Shown here: piece by piece, positions 55,144-63,735 of the stretch
How the letters are laid out: each line of letters opens with the position of its first letter
How positions within the stretch are numbered: the first letter of the stretch is position 1
Source of the DNA: Pseudomonas tritici
GTDB lineage: Bacteria > Pseudomonadota > Gammaproteobacteria > Pseudomonadales > Pseudomonadaceae
Length of the DNA stretch: 64,000 nt
Reading direction: 5' to 3'
Assembly: GCF_014268275.3 (NCBI RefSeq)
Contig: NZ_CP077084.1
Span: 992,001-1,056,000, forward strand
Notes under the pieces: generated by a model
The model's input: only the letters and a program-made list of their open reading frames with translations
Told to the model about the DNA's origin: nothing
The model's database searches: none
Position numbers and translations under genes: made by a program

Positions 55144-55632
55144 GTGGAACGGCCTTCTTTTTTTATCGATTTCGAAGCTTCAGGTATAGCCCCGGATAGC
55201 TATCCTATCGAAGTCGCCGTCGTGTCGAGTGAGTTCGCCTTCAATACGCTGATCAAACCAGCAAGGTACTGGACGCACTGGTCATTCGATGCGCAAGACA
55301 TGCATGGTCTCACTCAGGATCATTTGCTTCAGGAAGGTGATACCCCACACACCGTGGCGGAACGAATGAATCAGCTGTTTTCAGGGCAGGTGCTTTGCAG
55401 CGACTCACCTCAAGACGTGTTTTGGTTCGATGTCCTTTATGAAGCAGCAGATCTGAGACCTACCTTCGAGTTGAAGCCTTTGGAGGTGTTGGTGGGCCGC
55501 GAGGCGGCTAGTGACATTTATCGCCTACTGCCAACATCTAGTCACCACCGAGCTTTGAATGACGCAACTGCTTTGATGAACGCCTGTCGTGCTTTTTTTG
55601 AAGCTGAACTTTCGAAGGGTTTAACCCAGTGA
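55144..55632 (+). CDS. 3'-5' exonuclease-like (DEDDh) protein
   Basis: From the GTG at 55144 (AGGAG 7 nt upstream) the 162-residue protein carries Asp and Glu in FFIDFEASG, a central DVFWFDVLYEA and HHRALNDATALMNA (HxAxxDA). These are the acidic residues of DEDDh exonucleases. It resembles the product at 34960-35421 in size and motif order. Between structured repeats B and C. Confidence 0.75.
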   Translation: MERPSFFIDFEASGIAPDSYPIEVAVVSSEFAFNTLIKPARYWTHWSFDAQDMHGLTQDHLLQEGDTPHTVAERMNQLFSGQVLCSDSPQDVFWFDVLYEAADLRPTFELKPLEVLVGREAASDIYRLLPTSSHHRALNDATALMNACRAFFEAELSKGLTQ

Positions 55633-55705
55633 GCTTTGGATCTAGCTCAGTCTGGGTGTCCGCTCGAACCGAAGGAAGGTGATCACACGGCTGGATAAGC
55701 AATGC

Positions 55706-55794
55706 AAGCGGAGCGCGCAGGCGTGCGGGATGGAAGCCCGAAGGGCCGAGACGCAGGCTCGGTTTACGACAGCTCGCCCCCGAAGGGGCACGCC
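55706..55794 (+). ncRNA. Structured repeat, copy C (candidate ncRNA)
   Basis: Begins AAGCGGAGCGCGCAG. Closing stem GGCGTGC (55720-55726) pairs with GCACGCC (55788-55794). Inside are GCCC-gaa-GGGC, CGAG/CTCG and CCCC-gaa-GGGG. It follows the exonuclease gene and lies just before the end of a convergent gene. Confidence 0.65.
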
Positions 55795-55815
55795 CCAACT
55801 GAACGCTCAGGGTCA

Positions 55816-56367
55816 TTAAAGCTCCGTATCCCAAGCATTCATCGCCTCACTCAAAGTCGCGTACCAATGGAGTCCACCGCTCTGAAGTGCATTTGCAACT
55901 TGCCTGTTGGTATTGCCATCGACCCAAGTCGGGAGACTCTCTATGGCCTCTGTGAACAGACTGGCTGTAGCGACAGCGAATCGCCCCGTACTTGTAGACT
56001 GGAGGCACACGTAGCGCAATGCAGCGCCACTGGAAAGCCTACGCCAGGCCACGACCTCAATGCAGTCCATTGGCTCCACAGGAGCCTCGACGGCGAAACC
56101 CGCGCCCTCATCCGCCCTATGGCTCTCAGATGCTCGGAACGGCCCGCCAAGCGCTCTTGGGTCGTGTACGAGGTGCTTCAACTGCTCACGTGCGGAGACA
56201 ATTTGCTCCCGGAACTCTTCTGGATCAATGAACATGGCCCCTTCCGGCGTCACCCTAAGGGTCTGGAGGCTGTTCGCGGCTTGGATGAACGCAAGTTCGC
56301 GCTCAATCTCACGCTGAGGACGGCGGTCTTGGCGGATGAGATCCCATAGCGCACGGACTATTCGCAT
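55816..56367 (-). CDS. Hypothetical protein downstream of the recombinase operon
   Basis: From the ATG at 56367 (GGGAGA upstream) the 183-residue protein has a helical N-terminus (MRIVRALWDLIRQDRRPQRE; FREQIVSAREQLKHLVHDPR) and a beta-rich C-terminus (YVCLQSTSTGRFAVATASLF). No family recognised. It follows the last recombinase gene by 94 bp on the same strand and could be read from the gin operon. Confidence 0.6.
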   Translation of the reverse strand: MRIVRALWDLIRQDRRPQREIERELAFIQAANSLQTLRVTPEGAMFIDPEEFREQIVSAREQLKHLVHDPRALGGPFRASESHRADEGAGFAVEAPVEPMDCIEVVAWRRLSSGAALRYVCLQSTSTGRFAVATASLFTEAIESLPTWVDGNTNRQVANALQSGGLHWYATLSEAMNAWDTEL

Positions 56368-56461
56368 CTGAATATTCTCCCTGGTATCGGTAAACCCACA
56401 CCGGCAGCGCGTGAAACTGTGATGACTCAGGTTCACAAGCCGTTCGGGTGGAGCAGCAACA

Positions 56462-57928
56462 CTACTCAGCACTCTCGCGGCTGCTTAGCCGCATTTCCAG
56501 CTTTTCAACCAGAGCTTTGACGCTTCGGATCTCAACCGACAGATCAATTTTTTGCAGCTTGGATTTATGCTCCAGAGCAGTGAGCGTGTCTTTAACAGAG
56601 TCCAATTCGTCCTGGGCCTCAAGCATTGAACTGTAGGTAGAGCTCGAGGTGAGCGCCTTGTATTCAGCGTGAAAATAATGGTGGAGAGATGCAGGGTCAG
56701 TGTGGCCGGTGAGTTGTGCCACCTCTGCGCAAACATCGTCTCGCAGCGCCGGCGTCCACCCTTTCTTTAGAGCGGGGGTTTGGGCGAATCTTTCCTCCAG
56801 CCTGATATTGATTTGACGCGTGACAAAACGATGTCTAAACATGGACAGGCAAACGCGGGTGCCTGACAAACCAGCACCTAAACACAGTCGGTCAAACTCC
56901 TTAGTGATTGACTCTTTTTTCAGTCGACTACCGTTCTCACCTAGGAATATATGGTTTGGCTGATCGAAAAAAATATTACGATCTGCCATGAAGTCAATAT
57001 AAGCTTTCCTAGCTTCCACGTAAGTTGCGAACCGCCTTGCATCTGCAGCATTGATTTTAAAACGGCGTAACGGTGCCGGAGTTCCGCGCTTTTTAGTGGG
57101 GATCACAATCTCCAGTGTGTTCGAAATGTTTTGATTGAGCTCAAGGTCGAGGTCAAACAGCTCCTCAGGACGTAGTCCTGTGAGCTTCATCATTCTTAAC
57201 GTGAACATCCGCCGTTCGTATAGATACACACTGGTAGCATCGTAAAGATCGAGGTCACTGATTGATTTAAGTCTGGAGCTAGCAGGCAGATCCTCCCAGT
57301 CTCGCTTCCGGAAAATCTCATCCTGGATTTTTTGGATGATATGTTCGTCTATTGCCACCTTGTCATCGTTGTACGGCACGGGAGCTACGAGCAGTGGATG
57401 AACCATGTAGCATCGCTTGGTTTTGGGATTTGTCTCGTAAGATATCGTGATGTTTGCACCGCTATTCTTTAAGCCTATCAATGGTGTTTTAGATAGATTT
57501 GGGTAATTTTCGGTTAGCCAGTGCAGAAAGTTAAGCATGGTATGCTGAATTAGCCGGGTGCGGTTGTTGTTCCTTGCTGGTTCGATACCACGAAGGGTGG
57601 ATTTGGTTTCTTCAACTAGCTGTTTAGTAAAATCCTGAAAATTAGTTTCGTTGAAATTACCGAATTGAATATTCTTGACAGAGCAGAAGCGAACGAAATG
57701 CGTGATGAGCGCCGCGTCTACTCGCGCAGAATCCCTGGCGCCTGTGGACGCGCAGATCTCATTCAACCATAGATTGGCAAGGTTACATGGCCTCCCGTTG
57801 GGCCAACGAATAAGTACGAAATTTCCGATAATGCGTGGCTTTCCAATGAACGCCCCAGTCTTCCGAACCGGCATAGCTTTGTCAGGTACGCTTACGGACT
57901 CATATTCCGTGTAGAGTTGCTTACCCAT
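56462..57928 (-). CDS. Tyrosine recombinase of the GInt module (fourth gene)
   Basis: The 488-residue integrase has box I TGLRPEELFDLDLEL (Arg), box II FRHRFVTRQI (Arg, His) and LTGHTDPASLHHYFH (His and the nucleophile Tyr). The usual first His of box II is Ser. The C-terminus is a coiled coil (~430-480). It is the last gene of the operon and overlaps the small helical gene by 8 bp. GInt elements need all four genes to integrate and excise. Confidence 0.88.
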   Translation of the reverse strand: MGKQLYTEYESVSVPDKAMPVRKTGAFIGKPRIIGNFVLIRWPNGRPCNLANLWLNEICASTGARDSARVDAALITHFVRFCSVKNIQFGNFNETNFQDFTKQLVEETKSTLRGIEPARNNNRTRLIQHTMLNFLHWLTENYPNLSKTPLIGLKNSGANITISYETNPKTKRCYMVHPLLVAPVPYNDDKVAIDEHIIQKIQDEIFRKRDWEDLPASSRLKSISDLDLYDATSVYLYERRMFTLRMMKLTGLRPEELFDLDLELNQNISNTLEIVIPTKKRGTPAPLRRFKINAADARRFATYVEARKAYIDFMADRNIFFDQPNHIFLGENGSRLKKESITKEFDRLCLGAGLSGTRVCLSMFRHRFVTRQINIRLEERFAQTPALKKGWTPALRDDVCAEVAQLTGHTDPASLHHYFHAEYKALTSSSTYSSMLEAQDELDSVKDTLTALEHKSKLQKIDLSVEIRSVKALVEKLEMRLSSRESAE

Positions 57929-58469
57929 CCTTTTTGCCGCCGTCGATAACCTTCATTTTCTCTGAAGAAAATATCTGGTCGCTTATCAGGAAAGAGTGAT
58001 ATTTGGCCTTGGACGTTTTGACTTTAAGTGCGATGGCTGCACGGATTTCATCAGCGCTACGGGTGCTTTGAGGGTCAACACGCTCTAGGAAAGTCAGGAT
58101 GTCAAAGTACGCCATCGAGGCGATGTGAGCCTCCAGCAGCGCGATGCGTGCCTGATCCTTGTCTGAAGGAAGGTTAGGCGCCGGCGCCGGGTTAACCTTG
58201 GGTGTCAACAGGGCGAATGCCATGGTTCTCATCTGTAGCATCTTGTCCCACAGGCTTGACCCAGAGATGCCAAACTGTGCAACCTTAGCCGCTTGCTTCA
58301 GGGAGTTGAGCGAAATCGATGTGAAGCAGCCAGCGACCTCCAGTTCGCAGAAGCCTCGCATCGAGGATAGAGCTCGAAGCTGGGCTTTCGACGGTGTAAT
58401 TTCTTTAGATAGCACCTGTGAAAGCCAAGTGTGGCGAGAGTGGAGGTTTTTATTTGTTGTATCTCTCAT
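57921..58469 (-). CDS. Small helical protein of the GInt module
   Basis: The 182-residue protein is helical and has no recombinase residues. A possible helix-turn-helix is at ISLNSLKQAAKVAQFGISGS (~52-71). It lies third in the operon, starting inside the previous gene (AGGAGG before the ATG), and corresponds to the small HTH-like protein that defines GInt operons. Confidence 0.8.
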   Translation of the reverse strand: MRDTTNKNLHSRHTWLSQVLSKEITPSKAQLRALSSMRGFCELEVAGCFTSISLNSLKQAAKVAQFGISGSSLWDKMLQMRTMAFALLTPKVNPAPAPNLPSDKDQARIALLEAHIASMAYFDILTFLERVDPQSTRSADEIRAAIALKVKTSKAKYHSFLISDQIFSSEKMKVIDGGKKDG

Positions 58470-60624
58470 CTTTTTGGCCTCCTAGACAAATAGCGAAATC
58501 AATGGTGTAGATTTCTTCATCGTAAGTTTCAAGCCTGACTTTATATGTGGTCATATCGAACTCAGGTTGTTGCACCATTTTGTCTAAGTATTTGAGTAAT
58601 TCCTTGTTGCTAATCGAGGCGATGCTAGTGGCTTTAAAGTGCTTCAAGGCTTCTGTGTAAAGTGCTAGAAGCCCTTGGTTTGTATCTTTGGACAGTAAGC
58701 CGTTTTCAAGAGCAATGAGCTTGTCATCGATGCATTCGGATTCATATCGGACGGCTTCCGAGTCTGATGGCTCATAATCTGTGTAATCGTCAATATGCTT
58801 CCTATTGGAGTGACCTGCCATATACCTCAGCAATTCCTTCCCTGAATCTCCTACGTGCCTGTGTACGAGCAGGAGGAAGAATTTTCTCATCTCGTGAATG
58901 CGCACATACCATCGCCGACCCAATTTATCGACGGGCAGGTGGACAACATCACAGAAAGTATTAATGCACAAGTTTACTTTCCATTCGGGAATTCCGCCAC
59001 TAGGGCATTTGAATCCCCTGCCAGGAATATAGAACAGCCTCCGTGCGTACTCCGATTCATCCCCATAGATACCTGCCAGCTTTTCGCCGAGCACTTGGAG
59101 TAGCTGGATGGCATGAGCCGCAACGTAGGGGATAGGGCGTTCAATGAAGTCGTTTGCACCCAACTCCCCAGTTTTGCCGACCATGTGGCCCATAAAAGCG
59201 CCATTGTTGCCCCGGTCGGTAGAAAGGCAGTTGCGCTCCAGGGTGCTAAGCTCAATGTTCCGAATAGGTTTTATGATGCCGATAATTATGGCGCAAGCGC
59301 CATAAAAAGATTCCATTACCATTTTGTAGTTGTTTTTGTCTACAGGGAAATTCTTCTTCTCTTTGGTTTGGAGCCTGCTTATGGCGAGCGCTTGGAATAG
59401 CGGCTGCGCAGGTAAGTTTTCCATGCCTGTCGTCATCCAAAGGTGTTTCGTTTTCTGGAAGAACTCGTTCTTTTTTACGGACTGTTTCGACAATGAATTA
59501 TCTTCGTCAATAGAGACGAATTGCTCGATATAAAAAATCAGAGATTCAACGATGGCATTCCCGTAGACGGTTATCCACTTGCAGGCTTGGTTCAGGCATT
59601 TGAAGCCAATATCAAGAGGTAGCAATTTGGTGTGGCCACCTGGCTTCAAATGTGGCTTGTAATTAAGAACAAGTTGATCAATGTTAAGTTTAATGTCGGG
59701 GATGTCTTCGGGCAGGATATCATGGCCTTGGAAAAACAATTTTAGGCATGACATAGTATCCTGGAAAGAGCTGATGCCCATTGCCCCTTCAGCTGCTTCA
59801 TCTAATGTCTTAGTGTTTTGAGTGCTGTGAAGATTTGTGCGCACACCTCTTTGTAGTAATTCGTCATGGGCCAAGGTTGGCTCAAACTGCCTAATGAACA
59901 GGCGGAAATTTGCATTATGCAGAGACGTTGAAGGTCGACCGAGAATGGAGCCAATATAGTCTCTTGAAAGCAATCCTTTATCATAGGTGCTGCTTTGGGC
60001 GCTGGAGACATAGAGATCGTTTCGAGTGAAGTAGGAAATCGCTTCTCTTGTGAGCTCAACTGGTAGGGCGTCCGGGGCTGATATGAGATCCTCTAATGAG
60101 AAGGAGACAGGTAAGATATCAAGCAGGTGTGAAATGAAACGCTCCTTCAACAACAAAGCAGCAGTCCATCCACCCTGACTGAAAGTTTCGGCGATAGCTT
60201 TGCAAGCGTCCTCATCGAAGAGCCGGAAGCCATGCGAGCAGGTTTCATAAGTGTCTTTATAAAGATTGGCGCGTGCTGCCAAATTCATAGCGAAGCTAAA
60301 GTATGTAATCCATCGACCTTCCGCGACTGGTTTACCTGTAATGGTGCCCATGCGACAGTGAAATAACCATTTCTGCACCGTTTCTAGCAGCAGTTTATTA
60401 GAGTCGTCGGTGAGGTTGGTGCCGTCCGCCATCAAGCGATCAAAGCTCATGCACTGAAGCTTTGACCCACCCGGAAAACTGACCCACCATTCCTGACTTC
60501 CGATCCCGCCCCTTACCAGCCAATCTGCTTGATAGCTGTGGCTTCTTTTATAGATTTTGCTTTGCCGTTCCGCTTGTTCGATCATCGCTTTGATACGACG
60601 CTCGTCGAATGAAAAGTCTTCCAT
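58450..60624 (-). CDS. Large tyrosine recombinase of the GInt module (second gene)
   Basis: The 724-residue integrase has the full catalytic set: Arg in IKPIRNIELSTLERN, His-x-x-Arg in RIHEMRKFFLLL and His...Tyr in MAGHSNRKHIDDYTDYE. The long N-terminal half is helical. The ATG at 60624 overlaps the stop of the upstream gene (TAATG), so translation is coupled. This is the most canonical of the three enzymes and a good candidate for the active strand-exchange subunit. Confidence 0.88.
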   Translation of the reverse strand: MEDFSFDERRIKAMIEQAERQSKIYKRSHSYQADWLVRGGIGSQEWWVSFPGGSKLQCMSFDRLMADGTNLTDDSNKLLLETVQKWLFHCRMGTITGKPVAEGRWITYFSFAMNLAARANLYKDTYETCSHGFRLFDEDACKAIAETFSQGGWTAALLLKERFISHLLDILPVSFSLEDLISAPDALPVELTREAISYFTRNDLYVSSAQSSTYDKGLLSRDYIGSILGRPSTSLHNANFRLFIRQFEPTLAHDELLQRGVRTNLHSTQNTKTLDEAAEGAMGISSFQDTMSCLKLFFQGHDILPEDIPDIKLNIDQLVLNYKPHLKPGGHTKLLPLDIGFKCLNQACKWITVYGNAIVESLIFYIEQFVSIDEDNSLSKQSVKKNEFFQKTKHLWMTTGMENLPAQPLFQALAISRLQTKEKKNFPVDKNNYKMVMESFYGACAIIIGIIKPIRNIELSTLERNCLSTDRGNNGAFMGHMVGKTGELGANDFIERPIPYVAAHAIQLLQVLGEKLAGIYGDESEYARRLFYIPGRGFKCPSGGIPEWKVNLCINTFCDVVHLPVDKLGRRWYVRIHEMRKFFLLLVHRHVGDSGKELLRYMAGHSNRKHIDDYTDYEPSDSEAVRYESECIDDKLIALENGLLSKDTNQGLLALYTEALKHFKATSIASISNKELLKYLDKMVQQPEFDMTTYKVRLETYDEEIYTIDFAICLGGQKDERYNK

Positions 60625-62732
60625 TAGACGGCCTTCCAAACAGAAAGCGAGACTAGCGGACGAAGGTCGTGTTTCAGGATGGTCGCACGAGCATGCGATT
60701 TCCGGAGTTCACTCATGGAATCGCCCGAGACCCTTTCCGCGATAGCCATCTCAGCGTTAGATGCGCTATCGAAATCGAGGGAAACTGTTTTCGCTACTAA
60801 ATCCCTGAGCACCGGGAAGATCCATAGGGGCACGCTGGTTCGCTCATCGATCACCGAGCGTTCTTCTAGTGCAAGCTTATCGACGGCATCTGCGTATGCG
60901 TAGATCGCGGCAAGGCTACCCGCACTCCGATCAAACAGCAGCTCGCGCTCTACAAACATTTCAATTAGAGAGCTGGGATCAGGCGAGTAATGACCAAGCT
61001 TTGAGCGTAAGGCTTCGCTTAGGGGATCTCCCTTCTTAAGGCCTAATAGTATCCGTCGGACGAAAGCCTGTAGCTCTTCTCGAGTGCTAAAGTCAGATGC
61101 AGCTAACTGCCAAGGCTCGCCCTCTGTTGCTACTAAGATGACCTTTTGATGTAGCACCCTGAAAAACCTCGTCGCCCATCGATGAACCATCCAGGCCGGA
61201 ATATATTTATCTCTGACCACCTGCAAAGAGTTACCCAGCATGTCCGCTACGGCCTGGAGACTACCAGTACGCAAAAACTCCAAAATCCCTTGAGTGCATC
61301 GGATCGTGTAGAGATTGACCATGCTTGGAGTTACGCCTACTTTGTCTAGTTCATCTTTATATAAATCGTGCAGAGAGAGTCCAGCATTTGTAGTCAAGGT
61401 TTTTGCAAAGTTAGGACTGGAGCCAATTTGGTTTCTGCTCGAGACAAGGAACAGCTTCCTCCACCCGCTCTTACCCTCCGATAAAAGGCGTCGTCTTGGC
61501 ATGTTTGTACACCGAATCACATCCATAACGATCCGAGTGCTCAATGGGGGAAGTACAGCGACCTTGCGTGACTGCGCGCGAGGTTTGCTAACGCTGACTG
61601 TTATTCGCTTGGTGTCACTATTGCCGCGTAGATAGAATTTTCCGTCTCGTCGGTATAACCTTATGTTGGTCAGTGATGATGGATTGAACGAAGGGTTTTC
61701 TGATGCAATGATCGCACTTGCAACTGCGCAGTCTCTGGGTGACAAGTAGCCGAGTAGTCGGTTGAAAGTTTCATTAACTGTATTGTTATCGATACAGTCG
61801 TCGCCGGCAGCCTCCCATAGTCGTGCCCTAAGTTTTGGCTTGCTATGGGAGTTGTAGATGACGGGCCTAAAGAAAGGTAGTTCTTGCAGGTCGTCGAATG
61901 TCATCGATTTAAGCTCGTCAGTCTGTTCGGCGTAATATCGAGCGACGGCTAGAAACCAGTTGATACCTGTAGGCGAATCTGGATGCGCAAGATGCATGCC
62001 ATTTCTGCTGAATTGTCCGCTCTCAAGCACCGCCTCGATTTCGTCGTTCGAGATGTTCTTACATAACTCATCACCTCGGGCGTGGCATCTTAGCATTCGC
62101 TTCCAGTAGTCTACCGAGCATTCGACAATGGCATCGGCCCTTGTCTCGAGAGTGTTCTTAAGATTAAGTAGGTACACGTCATCTTCAAAACTCAACCCTT
62201 CTTCCACAAGGTATTTTTTGGGAAGCAGAAATCGTGGCCCTTTGGGAATAGGCGTGTGCACAGTCCCGTAACCAGCCGGTTGAGACATATTCTCCGGCTG
62301 ACTGACGGAATTCGCTTTTGCATCTGGGATGAATGTGTCTTCCGGTATGAATCCATCCCGCCTCAGTTTTTTGTAAATAAACGCCACCGCGTTCCAATGG
62401 TCATATCGGGTTTTGGGCTTATGATCTTTGTTGTAGAGGTGATGGGAGTAGTGTGTAAGTATGAAGTTGCTCCAGTCATCTTCCGCAGGTGGGAACTTTA
62501 ACCGGAACTTGGTAACGTGGTTGAAGATATATCTACTTGCCCGGAAGCGTCCTGAATAGCTAGTGGTCTCTCCAGTGATGCATAATACCCTAACCGCATC
62601 GGCTACTTTATAGAGCACTTCTTTGTCGACCCACGATGGAGTGTGGATAGTAGAAATTCTGTAGTCGTGAATACATTCATCATCATCCCACTTGAATGTG
62701 ATGCGATCATCCTGCACTTGGTAGGTAAGCAT
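60624..62732 (-). CDS. Divergent tyrosine recombinase of the GInt module (first gene)
   Basis: The 702-residue protein aligns with tyrosine recombinases at its C-terminal part (LYTIRCTQGILEFLRTG; ADMLGNSLQVVRDKYI) but shows substitutions: Tyr for the box II His, Asn for the His before the Tyr nucleophile and no clear box I Arg in NPSFNPSSLTNIRLY. It may be structural or catalyse with altered residues. AGGATC precedes the ATG. It opens the operon. Confidence 0.82.
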   Translation of the reverse strand: MLTYQVQDDRITFKWDDDECIHDYRISTIHTPSWVDKEVLYKVADAVRVLCITGETTSYSGRFRASRYIFNHVTKFRLKFPPAEDDWSNFILTHYSHHLYNKDHKPKTRYDHWNAVAFIYKKLRRDGFIPEDTFIPDAKANSVSQPENMSQPAGYGTVHTPIPKGPRFLLPKKYLVEEGLSFEDDVYLLNLKNTLETRADAIVECSVDYWKRMLRCHARGDELCKNISNDEIEAVLESGQFSRNGMHLAHPDSPTGINWFLAVARYYAEQTDELKSMTFDDLQELPFFRPVIYNSHSKPKLRARLWEAAGDDCIDNNTVNETFNRLLGYLSPRDCAVASAIIASENPSFNPSSLTNIRLYRRDGKFYLRGNSDTKRITVSVSKPRAQSRKVAVLPPLSTRIVMDVIRCTNMPRRRLLSEGKSGWRKLFLVSSRNQIGSSPNFAKTLTTNAGLSLHDLYKDELDKVGVTPSMVNLYTIRCTQGILEFLRTGSLQAVADMLGNSLQVVRDKYIPAWMVHRWATRFFRVLHQKVILVATEGEPWQLAASDFSTREELQAFVRRILLGLKKGDPLSEALRSKLGHYSPDPSSLIEMFVERELLFDRSAGSLAAIYAYADAVDKLALEERSVIDERTSVPLWIFPVLRDLVAKTVSLDFDSASNAEMAIAERVSGDSMSELRKSHARATILKHDLRPLVSLSVWKAV

Positions 62733-62905
62733 AATGAGATCCTACGTTGAAAGCGGCATAGCGTAGTGATCTGGTTGCTCTGGTCAAGAACTTTCGTGCG
62801 TGCTTTTAAAGTTTTAAACAGTGTATTAAAAGCATACTCTTACATGTATTTCGGGACGGGATTTTGCATTAACCTCACGTCGCAGTGAAAGGTTGGCCGA
62901 CAATT

Positions 62906-62925
62906 GATATATTGTTTGGTATATC
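62906..62925. promoter_or_regulatory. Dyad upstream of the recombinase operon, possible operator
   Basis: GATATA and TATATC flank an 8-bp spacer about 175 bp upstream of the first recombinase gene. It may be a binding site for a regulator of the gin operon; this is a positional inference only. Confidence 0.35.
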
Positions 62926-63718
62926 TGTTGGTCTGCGTTTCGCTGATAAGGAATTGCCGGCCTGGACGCTTATCTGCGAATACGCAGGGGGGTAAGGATT
63001 AGGCTAGAGAAGAGGGTTCGTCGTTATCGGCATACCTAAGCGTGGGTGAGCACAAGGAAGGCGGTTGCTGCTTCCCAGTGTACTCAGTTCCTAGGGAGCA
63101 TTTCACTGAGCGATTGCTTGGTCATCCTCAACCAAGTCGTCTCTAATAGCTCTTTGCCGGGACTGCTGGCGGGGCATTAATTAAATCAATATTGACTTAG
63201 CGTTTGAACCAATTATCGATTTATCCGTCGCCGTGTTCTACGGATACTAGCACTACCTCCGCATATATTTAGTCCAGTTGGTGTTCGGCCCCTAGCTTGT
63301 AGTGTCGAAGCTAATATTAGTATCCGAATCGGCTTGAATCACGTCCAGCGCAAACCGTAATTCTTTTCAAGTGTGACTGGACATCCCGCGCCTCGCCGCA
63401 GACAACACTGCGATACGCGCCAGCTGTCCACCCTTGAGATTGGTGATTTGGGGGGGCAAAGGCGATGGACGGTGCGCTAGGGTTTCCCAACCGTCAATCC
63501 GAGGTGATGGGCAACCTGGCCACGATGACCTCATGTCGATCATTGTGGGAATCTCTCTTCCGTTCACAGCCTATGGGAGGTAGTGGAGTGCCGATGAATT
63601 CAGCGTTTTTTCGTCTGGGGTATCCGAAGCACATGGAAGTGGGTGTCAAGATTCAGGTGTCAAAACTGTTGGATAAGCTTTTGATCTGTAACGGTTTATA
63701 CCTTCTAGATGAATTCAT

Positions 63719-63730
63719 GTGTCTAGAAAA
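63719..63730 (-). repeat. Right terminal inverted repeat / attR arm
   Basis: GTGTCTAGAAAA is the perfect reverse complement of 8209-8220. Inside the island the arm is joined to a second TTCTAGA copy in inverted orientation, 12 bp away. Confidence 0.85.
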
Positions 63731-63735
63731 ACCTA

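Larger units (their letters stand above)
62733..63735. other. Right-end non-coding region of the island
   Basis: A ~1-kb stretch between the recombinase operon and the island end has no convincing gene. It holds a GATATA-ttgtttgg-TATATC dyad (62906-62925), about 175 bp upstream of the operon start, and an inverted TTCTAGA ... TCTAGAA pair (63703-63728) next to the terminus, which may be recombinase sites. Parts are AT-rich (63170-63290). Confidence 0.5.

Noticed and set aside
56462..62732. Tn554-like or recombinase-in-trio (RIT) element
   Set aside because: Tn554 has only two tyrosine recombinases plus TnpC, and RIT elements have three smaller ones (~300-400 residues) with no small helical fourth gene. 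Four coupled genes with ~700-residue members match GInt better.
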